From Odiellus spinosus (taxonomy: Eukaryota; Arthropoda; Arachnida; Opiliones; Phalangiidae): 64,000 bases of DNA. Positions 10,756 to 24,103 of the stretch are shown here, piece by piece (position 1 is the first letter of the stretch; each line of letters begins with the position of its first letter). The stretch lies in assembly GCA_963920705.1 (NCBI GenBank), contig OY987230.1, positions 12,983,320-13,047,319 of the forward strand. The letters are read 5' to 3'. The position numbers and the translations under genes were made by a program. The notes beneath the pieces were generated by a model that saw only the letters and a list, made by a program, of their open reading frames with translations, did not search any database and was not told the origin of the DNA.

Positions 10756-13700
10756 ATGGCCGGAGCAATAAAAGCCTTCGGGGCTCTCCTACTGTTGTTG
10801 TTTATCGAAGCCAACGTCGCAAACTCAATTTTGAATGACAGACCCATCATTGGTACGTAAATTTAAATTTTAGATATATATATTGGTTATACTAGAGCTC
10901 CGAAAGAGCTTCAAAGTTAGACCTTGATCACTGAAATCGGGCCATATCAAGTTGTCAATGACTGAAGTGGTCTCGCGACAATAAGACAAGTCGGATCATG
11001 GTATATTTGGTCAAAATGGAGTGAAAAAATGAAAATTTGGAGCGTATATGATCTAATTTTAAAAATATAAACAAGCTCTAATAGAATCCTAGTTCGTTAA
11101 CCTCTTGGCCGTAAAATGTGAACACCGCGGAGTTATCAGCCCCTCCCCTCTCGTTACTTGAATTTTCAAGAGATTTAGTATACGTTAATCATGGCTAAAG
11201 TATAGATTAAATATTGTACAAACATAGCATTTTGACCTTTTTCTATGGTATAAATTTAGGAGTTTTATCGCAAGAATATCATGGTGGAATCAAAAAGAAT
11301 TCTAGTATTATCGCGGCGTCCTACGTCAAGTATTTGGAATCAGCTGGAGCTAGAGTCGTACCTATTTTGTGAGTATTTCACGAAACATGAAGTTAACTAT
11401 AAATTCGGGGGAAATTGACTAGAGCAAGATACTTTTTTTATTTCTCTATTAATGTTTTGTCAACAAAATAGGGCTTTTAATTTTTTCCTTCAGGCTCCCT
11501 TTAATACTTCCCCCAAAGGGAGTTTTTCTCATAATCTCCTGAAGAAATTAGGAACTTAACTAACGATCACTATATTTTATTTTAGACTAAACAAAGATCA
11601 AAAATACTACGAGAGCATTGTCAACTACACCAACGGGTAAATTCGAATATGGAAAACAAAATATAATTATTAAACCTATATCCGAAACTTAATTATATAC
11701 AAATTAATCTGATATTAATGTACGCTCTTATAGAACTAAGTATTATTCATATCTTAAATTGCTTTCAATAATTTAAGTCTATTTTTGAAACTATAGAAGT
11801 TCGGATATTTGTTAACGAACATTTGCTTATTTACATATATAGGCCCACTTTAAATATATCTTCATTTAAGGGTTCTATTCCCCGGAGGAAGTGTTTTCTA
11901 TCAAGATTCAACTTCCGGTTATGGTAAAGCTGGAAAGATCATATTTGATCTGGCTAATCAGGTAAGGCACGGCGCGAGTTAAATATTTAAAGCATCGAAA
12001 GTTTAGAGAATTGATGGGTATTACATTGGTATTTGTGGAAAGTGGAGAACTGAGTAACACTAGAGCTAAGATCACACTAGCATTTCTTAATCGATTTAAA
12101 ACGGTAAAATCAAACCGATATTCGAATCGCCAGGAATCATTTTAAGCGTCTTGTGTTCACGCATTATCTTTATAAAACGATTTCCTGTGAGCTTCATCTA
12201 TTGGTTGTTGAAACCGAATCGGTAAGAAACTGGTTCCCGAAGCAGTTTCGAGAAATCGAATCAAATCGATTCGACGGTTTCCTGTTCACACGACTCCAGC
12301 GAATCGTTTTGAAACGGTCAAATCGATTCCAAGGCCTAGTATAAAAGCAGCTATTGTAAATTTGTCAACACCAACACTGACTCTGGATAGCCCGAGTAAA
12401 CACAACGGTTTCCCACAATTATTTTTAGTAGTAGTGTGAACGTTACTTCGTCGCGATGGACTAAGGTACTTCCAAGTTTTGTTTTGGCAAAGTTCCGAAC
12501 GAATACTTTGTTATTTTTCAAACTATCTCCATACCGAAGTCAAAATCGTGGACAGTATTTTCCGAAACCCATTTTCCAACCAATGTCCCTTCGCTTAAAC
12601 ACCAGTATCACATTTACCTTGATCAAATCTAATCAATAACTTCCCTTTTCTCACTAAATTGCATTTTTGATTAACAGGCGAACGATCGCGGTGATTATTA
12701 TCCTCTATGGGGTACTTGCTTAGGATACGAACTGCTAACCTATTTGGCCGCCGGTCGCAAAGAGTACCGGATAGAATGCGATGTTGAAGACGTGCCATTG
12801 GCCCTAGAGTTAAACGACGGTAAACTTTCCATTTCCAGAATCTGTATTTTTCTTTATTTCTACTTCAACTATTATTGTTCGACTTATTGGAGTTAATGAA
12901 GAAATGTTGGGAAAATAAGAAATACCTATAGGTTAATTTATATTCTTAGCTGCACATTGAAGTTCAGAACATAATTGGCTCCCTTCTATCTCCCAGAAAA
13001 TGGTAGATGGAAATCTATATTGTCCTCAAAACTCTGATGGCTAAGTCCATAAGAGAAGCCACTACCCTGAGGCCATTTTTTCAGATTGTGTTTTTTTTTA
13101 AAGATTGAAAATTTATTTTGAGGATCTTTAAGATAATTGGAAAATTTGGAACTTTTAGAGTTTTGGATTTCTTAGGTTTGAAATTTTTTACTGAGTTTTT
13201 GGAAAGGTTTGAGAGGTTTTTTCCACATATTACTATTACCAAGAATCCATTCAGGTTCCATAAGAAAATGGGAGCATAGCTTTAGCCTCTGGTACCATCC
13301 TCCCAAACTTTGTAACAAAAGTTCGTCTGCAATTTTCGCAACATTTGTACGCTTAGATCTTTTTTCGGTCGGCTCCATTTTTATTACTCAAAATATTATG
13401 TCAAGGTCGTTAGTGGCGCAGGTTAATAATAGATTTGAGGAGCGATTTACTTGAAAAATCGATTCGAAGCAGACGAACTTTTGCTACAAAGTTTGGGAGG
13501 ATGGTTATTGAATCGCGGCCCTCTCATATTCTTATGGAACCTGAATAGATTCTTGCTATTACCATATCCTCGTTAAATATAAGAGCCTCACCCACTCCTG
13601 GTAGGGGCATGTGTGACTAAAATGTTCCCAACCAACCCAGACGTTAGAAATAATACATAAGAAGCTATGTTTCCTTTTCTATGGTAATTTCAGTCCCTTG

Positions 13701-16700
13701 TACCCGAGTTTAGGTTTATACAAGGTGATAACTCAATTCTGACTATGCAAGTCGAGTATGTATTTAAAACTCCTAAGGGATTTAGGTTCGACGTGTTTTT
13801 ATAGCGTCATCACCTTATAGTCTCAAAGTCAATATTTACGTATACTTTTGTTCAAACGGAGTTGGAGATATGGGAAAAGATAAGTCGGAGTGATACTCAA
13901 TAATAAACTTCTCAGAGAAGAAAGTAGTTTGTACCAACTCACTTTGCACAAAAGTATATTTTACGAGATGAAATCTTGGCTCCATCATCTCGGATAGCTA
14001 GATAAATTTAATCGAATTAAAAATCTAATTTATCTTATACAAATATAAGTTGGAATGGAGGGATTGGGGTTAATAGGTTTGACGATATAAATACTTGGGA
14101 TAAAGCGAATATATCAGTCGTTATAGTAATAAACTTTGTAGCCAGCGACACGCTCGGATAATCTTGCAGTAATTAGACTTATTTATAGTCTAAAACAAGA
14201 TTATGATCTATTTGGGGCCTTTTTTACGAGCATGTAAAATCAGCATCGGAAATATTTCGATTTCTAAAGATTAAATTCGCGAGTTTGGCGCGAAATCATC
14301 GAGTCCGGTTCCGTGTTTACAATACTTTTTTTTAATTTGAAATCAAAATAGAACCAGGATCATTAAATTAACAAGTGCATTGAACTAGAAAAAAACTAGA
14401 GCTATAGAAACATCACCCAATTAACTAACAATATCCCTCGGGTTAAATAACAGGCTCGAATCTGCGGGGTAATGTAATTAATAACATAAATTACAACAAA
14501 GTAGAAAGAATACTGCACGATTAAGAGTAAAAAGCCCTTGGTGAAATTAGCACATAATAAACCAACATATTACAGCTAGTACCGGTTGAATTCAAAATAT
14601 ACGACCGTACACGTTTCATGTAGAGCAAGAGTAAAAAGACATATCAAAAACTTAAAGGTACAGACCGGGATAAAAAAAAGTGTGTCTTAAATTATAGAGC
14701 GTATATTAAAACGACTAATATCACATCGCAAAAAATTTAATAGTTAGTAGATATTAAGATATTTACGTTTATTATAAGCAAAAAGTGATCTCTAGTGAAC
14801 GCCATTTTAGTTTTTTCATACCCTTTCGATGCCTGCTGAGGATCGGCTTCGCCGATTGGTTTATTTCTCACCTAAAGTCACTTGACTCTAGCTGAAAATA
14901 GATGCGGGTATAAGCGCGCTCAATTTCTTTAGAGTCAAATAAGATATGCCGGGCCGAAACATAGGCTACTTCCGAAGGATCCCGCGCGCGAACACTAACC
15001 CGAAGGTCGGTCGGCCAGCTGAGCTAGTAGTAGTCAGTACTAGGTATTAACCGAGTCTTAAGTTGATTTGAAGAATTAGAAGGTAAGAACTAAACTGCAT
15101 TCATTAATTACGCAATTAGTCATGTTTTCGTAGAAAGTTAGAAATCACAAAATTACGGGTCTTCTTATGAAGTTACGAACAGACGATCCGACTGCAGCGA
15201 CTCGAATGGCCTTCGTTTCGCGAATCTTTATTGGGTGACTTAAAGGCCAATCATTGAAGCGGATCCTTATTTTTAAAACTCGAAATGCCGGGAAGCAAAT
15301 ATGGCGTTCTTCTAGGAACGTCAATTTCGGTTTTAAAATGATATTTATAAATTAACCAAGACTTAAATCACTATAATGTGTTTTGATTTGTAGGTTTTTA
15401 AGCATGCTCTTTCCAATGGAAGTACTTTTAAAGTTGGGTTGCCTTTACCTTTAAGCTTTGGGAGGGTAATGAATGGTATAAAGATTACAATATATCCCTG
15501 GAGCGTATTATTCTCAAGTGACGAGCGGTTAGAATAGGAAGCTACCCGGAACCGAGGGACAAAAGGTATAAATTGCATTCCAAAATATACAAATTCTTAT
15601 TACAAAAGACCAATAAAAATCTGTTCATGACTATTGTACCATGCACCTTTTGTGGACTACTTTTTTCACCTCTATAGGAAATGTTCCACATTGTATTAAA
15701 CTCATCAGCTTTCGCTATTTTTCTTGAACTAAATTATAGTATTTTCTGTTCTTTCGACAGAAAAGAACGACATGGCAATAAGCCTTTGTGTTTTAGAAAC
15801 TGCATTTATCCAATATTTAATCTTGCAAATTATAGAGCTATTTAAATTATAAATTTAAACCATCTAATCATACCTTTAAACCCGTTAATAATAATGATTT
15901 TACACCTCTTTCTAACAGGTTTTTGGTCAAATAATAACCTCTAAGAGTTCAATAGTATCAGTAGCATGGTCGTTTCATTTATCGTAGTTGACATTCTCGA
16001 ATGGCTTTTCTCGAGTTTCGTTTTTTTTTGTCTATAGGGACATCACCAATAGTCCCATTTCCATTTAGTCGATACAATATTAGTATCTCGATTACTGAGA
16101 GTGTGGGTGGGTTATTTATCTTAATGGTTACATTCAAGGCTATATCGGGTATAGTGGGGAAAAAAAAAATATGGAAAATACAAGGTTTTTTTGGTTTTAC
16201 GTAATTCTTTCGGCCATATAGGATACAAGAATGGTTTTAGTAATATAGTTGGTGACCTTTCTTCGAAAAAACGAATCCAAAATTATAACTAAAATTAATT
16301 TGATGGCGTGGTTTCATTTTCTTTGCTAAAATTTAGGTTACCAATCTAGTCGATTATTTCAAAGCATGCCATCGGATGTGCATTCGTACATAACCCAACT
16401 TCCAGTAACGATCAATTACCACTTATGGTGTTTGACACCCGAGGTGACTATTATACTAATATTTAAAAGTAAAGCGGCAAAAAATATAAACAGTTTTGGT
16501 TCTCATAACGTTGTAGAACTTCACAAAAAGCGGTCTAACGAAATACTTCAAAATTTTGACGACCAACCGGGATTCTAGAAACCAAACATTTGTTTCAACC
16601 ATTGAAGGTATGAAAATAGTTTATTTAAATTTAAATGTATTTAGTTTAATCTTAATATTTCATTCTGAAGCATTATCTTACCCTTATTACGGAGTCGCCT

Positions 16701-19297
16701 GGCACCCTGAGAAAAATAATTTCGAATTTGTGCAAATGAAAGACTACCGTAGGACACCTCATAGTTACGAAGCCGTTAGAGTTTCTCAACACTTTGCCAA
16801 TTTCTTTGTCAACGAAGGTGAGTTCATTTTTGTTATTAATATGTCACTAATTTTTTAGAAGGTATAGTGATTTCTAAATTAACATTAGAGACATATATAT
16901 TCAGAATTAATTTTTATCATTTTAATTTTAAAAGTTTCTTAATTAATTTTTATCATTTTAATTTTAAAAGTTTCTTAATTAATTTTTATCATTTTAATTT
17001 TAAAAGTTTCTTAATTAATTTTTATCATTTTAATTTTAAAAGTTTCTTAAAAACGCGTCAACCCAAAGCTGTATTTTTTTTTAATCAAGGTTAAATAGCA
17101 CGAAAAAGCTAAAAATCTATAGACTTTCGAATGATGTCACCAGTTTTTTAGAAGGTATAGTGATTAATATATTAAGCTTAAAGATATGTATTCAATATTT
17201 GAATTTTTTGAGCATTTTAAACGTAAGCTTTTTTAAAAACGGGTCAAACAAAAAGGTGCATTTTTTTCTTACTAAAAGGTCAAATTGTAAGTAAAAGCTA
17301 AAAATCTAAAGGGCCCGGAAAAAAGGTTTAATTTATATTATTGGACAAATGGAATAGGTCTCTTCAAGAGTTTGGTCCAAAGATTCGTATTACACCAATA
17401 GAAATGTATTTATAGTTCAAACCCTATACCTAAAGATCAATTCAAAATGAGTAACTCCATGGTAACTCACGTAATACATTTCAATCATCATTCTTTTACG
17501 ACTGACAAGTCATACCCAGAAATATTATGTCATATAGTATGTTAGGCGAAAATAGGCAGTAAGCGAAGCGTTAATATTATTGCATTTTTACCGGGAGTAA
17601 TGTGTAATATAGTGAAAGCCACGACGGCATTATACAAAATATTAAACCTCGTTGAGATGAAAGTAGTTTTCGTTACTGCCCTTGAACTCTTATTAGCTCG
17701 AGATTTCAGCGCGTACAAAGCTACATTACATTTCTTATTCTTATTTAGTATATATATGACCCTATAGCTTTGAACGTTCTGCAAACTAAAGCTGATAATA
17801 TACCGACTAATATAAGGTTTGGACGGTGGGCAGCTATATTGGGAAGTTCCAAAAAATAGCTTTATCGTGCACGTAGAATCTGTCGACCCCATTTCCGTAA
17901 CGAAAAGTGGTAGTAGTGGGAGTAAATAAAAAAAAAAAAATGGCAAGTCTATAAAAGTTTATGCATGCTTATATAGTTGAAATAAATTAGCTAATATGAC
18001 ACGGTTTATTTCCTTCCTTATCAACCACGAAAGAGGATGACGTCAAGATCGTCTATTTATAAAATTTAAGGCTATATTGCCTTCGTTATTAAAGAGAACC
18101 GATATAAAACATCTGAAATGACCCTAAGAATGAGTAAGCTTAAATATGTAATGGTTTTTGTTTACGCCAAAAATATTTGTGGTATCTATTCGTTTGCAAA
18201 CCGTATTATCAAGTAAATAATCAGTTTTGTCGAGAATCCTATCAGAAGTGGGGCTAAACAACAAAATTTGGACTAATTAAAATGGTAATATCTAGCTCAT
18301 AAATGGGTATAAATGTTCCATTTGACGTTTTCGTGGGTTTGAAAGGTTTAAGTAATAGATGTAAAATAAAAAAATAAATCCAATTGCATCAGTTTTGAAT
18401 CATCGCTCAAAGTTTTGCCAAAATAAGCTATTTCTAATCATCTAATTGATTAAAATACGTATCAATTTCTTTCCGCTACGATGATCGGCAAATAAATTTG
18501 GGCTATTTTAAGATATTCCTCAACCGAATCCGATCTACAAAAGTGAATCCTTGTGAAGCGTGGATGAAGGAAAAACACCTAATCAACCCTAATTATACTT
18601 GGTTTCTTAAGTTTTGATCCCATTAATCAGAAACCTCGCAAATAGACTAACAAGAAATAGAGCTGTGTAATTCAAAAACTTTCACGCCGATACTTATTTC
18701 AATAGTCAAGATATACTTTTCGGTTAATCTGTTCAACCTTGTATAGCTTTACCTTAAGCCTAGTTTGAAACTATTTACTGTCGACATGAAGGTCGCGCTT
18801 CTATCGCGATTCACATTCTCTCATTAAAAGATAAATGTACACACCTTCAACAGAGTTTAGGATCACTATATTTACATGTAGGTTAGTACCTTTGAATGGG
18901 TTTTCTTTTACTAAAAGTTCCTTAATTAAGTTTAAATATAAACCTTTGTTTAAACAGGCCTTGAATTGTAGAAATTTGCCATCAAAATATAAGCTACCTA
19001 TATATAGTTTGTTAGCTACTAAACTAGCTCACAAACAATTTGTAATTTCTGACGTAAATTTTCCGTTATTAATTAAAATTCAACACACAATCAAACGAGC
19101 ATAAAATGGTACTCCGAAATATTTCCCCAATAATAATAATAGTAAAAAAATGTTTTATAATTTCAGCTCGAAAAAGTACTCACTCTTTTCCCGATGAGAA
19201 AACTGAGCAGAAAAATATGATCTACAATTTCAATCCTCTCTTCACTCTTCCACGAAAATCAAAGTTCGCCCAGGAATATTTCTTTCCATTGTATTAA
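10756..19297 (+). CDS. GGH: Gamma-glutamyl hydrolase (folylpoly-gamma-glutamate hydrolase), nine exons
   Basis: The exons are 10756-10852, 11260-11368, 11586-11636, 11871-11961, 12678-12819, 16337-16443, 16517-16607, 16671-16817 and 19167-19297. All introns are GT-AG and phases agree throughout. The total is 966 nt, or 321 aa plus stop, matching the usual length of about 318. Residues 1-22 look like a signal peptide ([16 protein letters not shown]), as expected for a lysosomal or secreted enzyme. The mature start carries [13 protein letters not shown] holds the nucleophile Cys130; YGVAWHPEK holds the catalytic His241; His192 lies in NYHLW. The C-terminus (ARKSTHSF, then MIYNFNPLF) matches the family. 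The enzyme removes gamma-linked glutamates from folate and antifolate polyglutamates, so it acts in folate turnover. Intron 7 (63 bp) is in frame and stop-free, so its retention would add 21 residues. Introns 4, 5 and 8 contain repeats. An ATTAAA at 19308 might serve polyadenylation. No promoter element was identified. Confidence 0.93.
12069..12441. mobile_element. MITE-like element in GGH intron 4
   Basis: It begins near TCACACTAGCATTTC and ends near AGTAGTGTGAACG, giving inverted CACACTA-type termini. Its left two-thirds is the reverse complement of 10220-10446. It lies wholly within GGH intron 4. Boundaries are approximate and no target duplication was confirmed. Confidence 0.5.
13240..13555. 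mobile_element. 316-bp MITE, copy A, in GGH intron 5
   Basis: Terminal inverted repeats start CAAGAATCCATTCAGGTTCC and end with the complement, with one mismatch in this copy. The flanks carry a perfect 7-bp duplication CTATTAC (13233-13239 and 13556-13562). The sequence is nearly identical to 19580-19895. The inverted similarity extends inward through the GTACCATCCTCCCAAACTTT region, so the ends are long. No coding capacity. Inserted in a GGH intron, so it should be removed by splicing. Confidence 0.85.
14780..15040 (-). mobile_element. Candidate tRNA-derived SINE in GGH intron 5
   Basis: On the minus strand, TAGCTCAGCTGG (15026-15015) matches the tRNA A-box consensus. It is preceded by GACTACT, and AGTAGCC follows about 65 bases later, which could form a degraded acceptor stem. 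A B-box-like GTTCGCGC lies between. The downstream body (to about 14780) is richer in GC than its surroundings and includes a short CGGCGAAGCCG hairpin. This pattern fits a tRNA-headed SINE. The B-box is weak and no tail or target duplication was found. An old tRNA pseudogene is the alternative. Confidence 0.45.
16906..17049 (+). repeat. 36-bp tandem repeat, four copies, in GGH intron 8
   Basis: Four essentially identical 36-bp units beginning ATTAATTTTTATCATTTTAA run end to end. Because 36 is divisible by 3, they form an open frame repeating [12 protein letters not shown], which is a by-product and not a gene. Sequence on both sides (16850-17130) is itself loosely duplicated at 17140-17310, sharing AGAAGGTATAGTGATT and AGCTAAAAATCTA. 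Confidence 0.9.
17311..18800. other. GGH intron 8, no further structure
   Basis: AT-rich intronic sequence with no recognised repeat boundary. A 134-codon minus-strand open frame at 17946-17542 has no domain and starts in a poly-T/A tract, so it is not annotated. Confidence 0.4.
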
Positions 19298-19579
19298 ACT
19301 GAAATATATTAAAAAAGAAAAAAATATTGAATTATAAATATTTAAGTAAATAATTAAAAATATTGGATGAAAATTGTATTGTAAAATCATCAATGTAACG
19401 CTCAAAATTAAAGAACACATCTTTCATTTAAAATAATAATTTAAACATAAATTAACAATAATTTAAATTAATGGTCTCTATGACTCTAGATGAACGCATC
19501 CCTTGTAATGCATTTTCCCTTCTACCTCAGGATATAGTAGGTTTAATGGCCTACTGACATCAAGAGCCACTACAACTAC

Positions 19580-19895
19580 CAAGAATCCATTCAGGTTCCA
19601 TAAGAATATGGGAGCATAGCTTTAGCCTCTGGTACCATCCTCCCAAACTTTGTAACAAAAGTTCGTCTGCAATTTTCGCAACATTTGTGCGCTTAGATCT
19701 TTTTTCGGTCGGCTCCATTTTTATTACCCAAAATATTATGTCAAGGTCGTTTGTGGCGCGGGTTAATAATAGATGTCAGGAGCGATTTACTTGAAAAATC
19801 GATTCGAAGCAGACGAACTTTTGCTACAAAGTTTGGGAGGATGGTTATTGAATCGCGGCCCTCCCATATTCTTATGGAACCTGAATGGATTCTTG
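19580..19895. mobile_element. 316-bp MITE, copy B, 3' of GGH
   Basis: Same length and nearly the same sequence as 13240-13555, in the same orientation. It has CAAGAATCC termini and imperfect flanks (CAACTAC and CTACTAC, 6 of 7). The high similarity of the copies suggests recent mobility from a common source. Confidence 0.85.
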
Positions 19896-19904
19896 CTACT
19901 ACTA

Positions 19905-22900
19905 CTACTTTAAGTATCCAATAAACACGCGTTGCGGAATCGGGAATACAGTAAATCCCTTGAAGTTGTTTAGGAAAATAGTTCCGTACAGTAACGTAAT
20001 TTGGTGATGGAAGTCACAGCCTGTTTGGCCTGTCTCTTTACTATAACCTTGTGTCCGGCAAGCACCACTATCGGCGGGTGATATCAAGGACCAGGGGATT
20101 CCCTACTCGGTCTATACGTACTTAGCTTTGTACAGTGTAAAGTGTAAAGCAATAAATAAAGCCAACTTTAAAGGGGATTGTACTAGCCTGAAAAAAATAG
20201 CAGCAATAAAAGCTAAAGTTAAATGAAAGCGAACTAAAACTTGACTCAACTGCAGTTAAACCTAGCAACAAGAACAAACGCCTCTCTAGCGAAGACCCAA
20301 TTTTATTTTGATGAAAATTAATGACACGTACGGTTTTATAAGCTTTCGTAAAATTCTTATCTAATTGAAACAAATGTTTTTAAATTAAAATTATTATGCA
20401 CCAGGAAGAACCAGTTTTAGTTCATCGCTTAAATATATTTAAGGTTCAAGAACAATTTGCAAAACAAAAGTATTATTTTAACACCATTCGCCTTAACTTT
20501 AGCTATAGTTTACGCGAAAACTACAATAAAAACTTGTAAACGTAACTTTGGGCGCGAAAACAAGTAATTTTGCGTAACTAACGTGGGCTCCACGAACCTT
20601 CTTGTCCTTCGAGAGGAGCTTTAAATACTTTAATCAAATATGTATAAATGAAAAGCTATTTTAAACTATACTCTCCTTCCGCGATGAAATTCTCTCTATG
20701 AAGCCGAAAGCGCGGAAATAAAGTCCAAGGAAGAGATCGAATATAGAAGCTAACCAGGCAGTTGAAAATTTAATCGAAAAGCTTCTCGAATGTTTACCCG
20801 CCACGATTTATTTACTCAGTAGAATCCTCACCATCCTCTATCTTTGGCAGCCAGTTTCCTGCATAGTTTGATCATAATTTAGCGAGGCTAGAAGATGATT
20901 TTAAGCCTCGGAATCGGATCATTTAACTGACTCCTTCTTTAATAAGTAAACTAAAAGATATAATTCTGCTCCACACGCAAGCGCGGGCTTAAATGGATCC
21001 AGATTTCTTAGGAAAACCTTTTTATAAAGATTTATATATATATTTTTTAAGGTTGATTCACATGTCGAATTTAACAGTTCATTCACGTTCGGAAGTTTTA
21101 AAAGCAAGACACTAATTCAATAGGCCTAAAATAATCTTGGAAACGGATAAAATACCCGTTATTGAAAATGTAGCGTTTTTTCAAGGTTGGTTCAAAGTAT
21201 ATTATTTTCTATACATTTCCAGCCTTGAAACTAACAAAAAGAGCCGTTAAATTGAACCCGTTTCTACGGAAGATGTTGCCTTTTTTTTCAAGGTTGGGGC
21301 GTAGTCAGAATTTATATTATCATCTATTGTTTCAGTGATAACTTTCGTTTACTTTGATTAGAAGGATGATCAAATACTAGAGGTGTACCCGATAGACCTC
21401 TAGCGCTTAAAAAAGAGGGCAGACAATCAATTGAATCAGACTAGCAAAGGGGAATGATACAGCGCCACCACGGATAGATAAAAAAAATCCCCATGTGAAT
21501 GAGTCTTCAGAGTGGGTAGTATGGTTGGTCCATTATGAACGCGTGACTGAAGACGATTTGTAAGTTTTTCTTCCGGAATCAAATATTTGAGGAGCCGCCC
21601 ATCATTCGATATAAAAAAATAAAATGATAAAATGTTGTTAAACTGATTTGCTTACATCCTTACAACTTTGGATTTTTTACATATTCTACGAAGAGAGCAT
21701 GCAATGAATTCAAAAAAATTCAAGTTCATTGTGTTTTAAGATTATTTTGATAGGTAGGTAATATCTTCTGTAATTTAAATATAAAACATTTTTTTTTAAG
21801 ATATGTGGATTATATTTTTACGATTTTCATATAATATTAAAAGAAAAACTATTATAAATTTGTTTTATTCAACTTTGCGTTGACCAGTTTTTAAAAGGAA
21901 AATATAGTAGTTCAAATTATTTTTTGGAATCACCATGTCATAAAGGTAATCGAGCAGTTTTTCACAATAATTGGACTCATATTAGGTGTTTTAAATTATT
22001 TGGTAAATTTTCATGGAAATTGAGTTATTTATTTTTACTGTCGCGGTAATTTTTTTCATGCCTTAAGTATAGATATATTTTGAATATATTAACAATCTTT
22101 CCGAAAATACTACTTAATTTCTATTTGAAGTCCACGAAAGGTCACTATCAATATCATTATTTGATGTATTTTAAAATTTTAATATCCCAAATTTTGAGAC
22201 TTGAGCTGTATGGCGAAAGCCCCTAGCTCCGCCTGTAAAACTAAGAAAAAAGAATACGCTACAAAACCTTATAAAACTGACCACTTAAGAATCAAAATCC
22301 GAATAATCATAGTAAGTAAGGCCTAAAATGCTGATGTAGGATTAGAATCTAGTTTTCAGCACTTGCTTATAATACCACCCTTATCTCTTAGAGATACGAC
22401 ACGGCTTATAGCTAAGCTTTGTTCATTCTGCAAACTCAAAAGTGAGTTTAAATATAATTCCAAATGGGATAAAGGTTGATTCCCATCAGATCGTTATGTC
22501 TGCGAGCTAGGGCAACTAATGGTTCCCAAATAAAATGGGCAGGGCAAAACGCGGCCCAATCCCCCAAATGTTTATTGCACTATAGCTTTGGGGATTTGAG
22601 CAAATGGTAGATATAGAGTTAAAAATCAATACAATCTCAAATGAAGATTTGTATTACGATTTTCTCAGCGTCGGCTCTCTCACGGGTTACATAAAGACGT
22701 CACCCACGTTATATATAAGCTATAGATCTGTGGTTGCGTGCATATAATAAATATTATTATATCAAGATACTTAAAACCTTTAAAGCTACTATTGAAAAGC
22801 TTCGGTTGTCTAGTTTGCAAACAAATATAGGAATATGATTCTAACTCGTGTCGAGATGAAAAGAAATCGCAGAGAGATAGACATACTTAGTGAATTATAT

Positions 22901-23410
22901 ATTTTGATACGTTACAAAGAATCTTGAACACAAATATTCGAAAATTTCGATGAATTTCCCGATCAAAAGTTTTGAAAGTTTGTAAATTTCAACGTTTTCT
23001 TACTCTTTAGTAAATTTTAATTTTCAACTTATAGCAAGAATTACGTAAGTCAAGTTAATAGGTTTTAGATGTAATGTAACGAGAAGCTCGGGCAGTTGGA
23101 AAAATATGGATTTTTTCTGATTTTTCCATCGCGTAGAGATTGTCGTTTGAAAAGTTAGCTAGCAGTTCTGGAGACGGCTGGTATTAGTGGCAATCATTCT
23201 TCGAAACCCACCGCGGTCGATAGGGTCTAGAGATAGGACCAAATCCCTCTTAATTCCCATCCTGGGAAAACTAAGAAGAGATGGAGAACTGTGGTGAAAT
23301 GTAATATCCAAGTGCGAGAACCAAGTAAGTCATTTAATTAAGAATAAACCGAAACTATAATAGTCATGATCTGTGAAAAACAAATTTCAACGCATTTCCA
23401 CATACTTTCT
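19905..23410. other. AT-rich intergenic sequence
   Basis: No coding sequence, RNA gene or clear repeat was recognised. Short open frames near 20122-20373 and 20919-21107 show no domain. Confidence 0.35.
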
Positions 23411-23414
23411 TATA

Positions 23415-23846
23415 AGGGAGAATGCAACCTAACAACAAAAGAATTTTTATTGATTCATTACGGTTTAAATAGCCCTAATCCAACACTAAAAAAAATTACA
23501 AACAAATATTAACCTAGAAATGAATTTAAAACTTACCATCAAAATAGGCTTAGCTGGATTCATGGATATATTTTGAATTCCCCCATATAAGGACTAGCGA
23601 CCAATGACATTGATCGATGGCTCTTAAATCGGGAATGTAGGATCTCAATGATCAATGTCATTGGTCGCTGGTCCTTATACAAGGAGTTCAGGATATCTCA
23701 TTAATCCAGCTAAGCCTATTTTGATGGCAAGTTTTAAGTTTATTTCTAGTTTAATATTTGTTTCTTAATCTTTTTATTGTTGGATTAGGCCTAATAAAAC
23801 GATAATGAATCGATAAAAAAATCACATGTTAAGCTGCATTCTCCCT
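23415..23846. mobile_element. Long-palindrome MITE, TTAA family 1, copy 1
   Basis: It begins AGGGAGAATGCAACC and ends GCTGCATTCTCCCT. The right flank is TTAA (23847-23850) and the left flank is TATA, probably a mutated TTAA. The two halves are inverted copies over most of their length. For example, AAATAGGCTTAGCTGGATT on the left pairs with AATCCAGCTAAGCCTATTT on the right, and CGACCAATGACATTGATCGA pairs with its complement near the centre. It would form a long hairpin. No protein is encoded. Confidence 0.85.
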
Positions 23847-24067
23847 TTAAAAGCACGAGACAATGAATTATAGAGTTATTTTAACAGATTACCAAGCACA
23901 CTATAAAATTAATTAAATCCGAAAGGCAATTTAAACCACTGACAAATATCTTGTCAATTAGAAATTCCAAAGTTAAAAAAACTTATTGATTCTTATACGA
24001 ACTCCAATTAAAGAGGAATTTGCGAGAGATTCGTGAGTAATTACAAATCTAGCTACTAATACCACTG

Positions 24068-24101
<34 letters not shown>
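24068..24101 (+). repeat. Poly-A tract
   Basis: About 34 consecutive A. It may be the tail of a retroposed sequence upstream, but no element body could be identified. Confidence 0.6.

Positions 24102-24103
<2 letters not shown>

Noticed and set aside
17542..17946. 134-codon open frame (-) inside GGH intron 8
   Set aside because: Starts in a homopolymer tract, has low-complexity composition and no recognisable domain.
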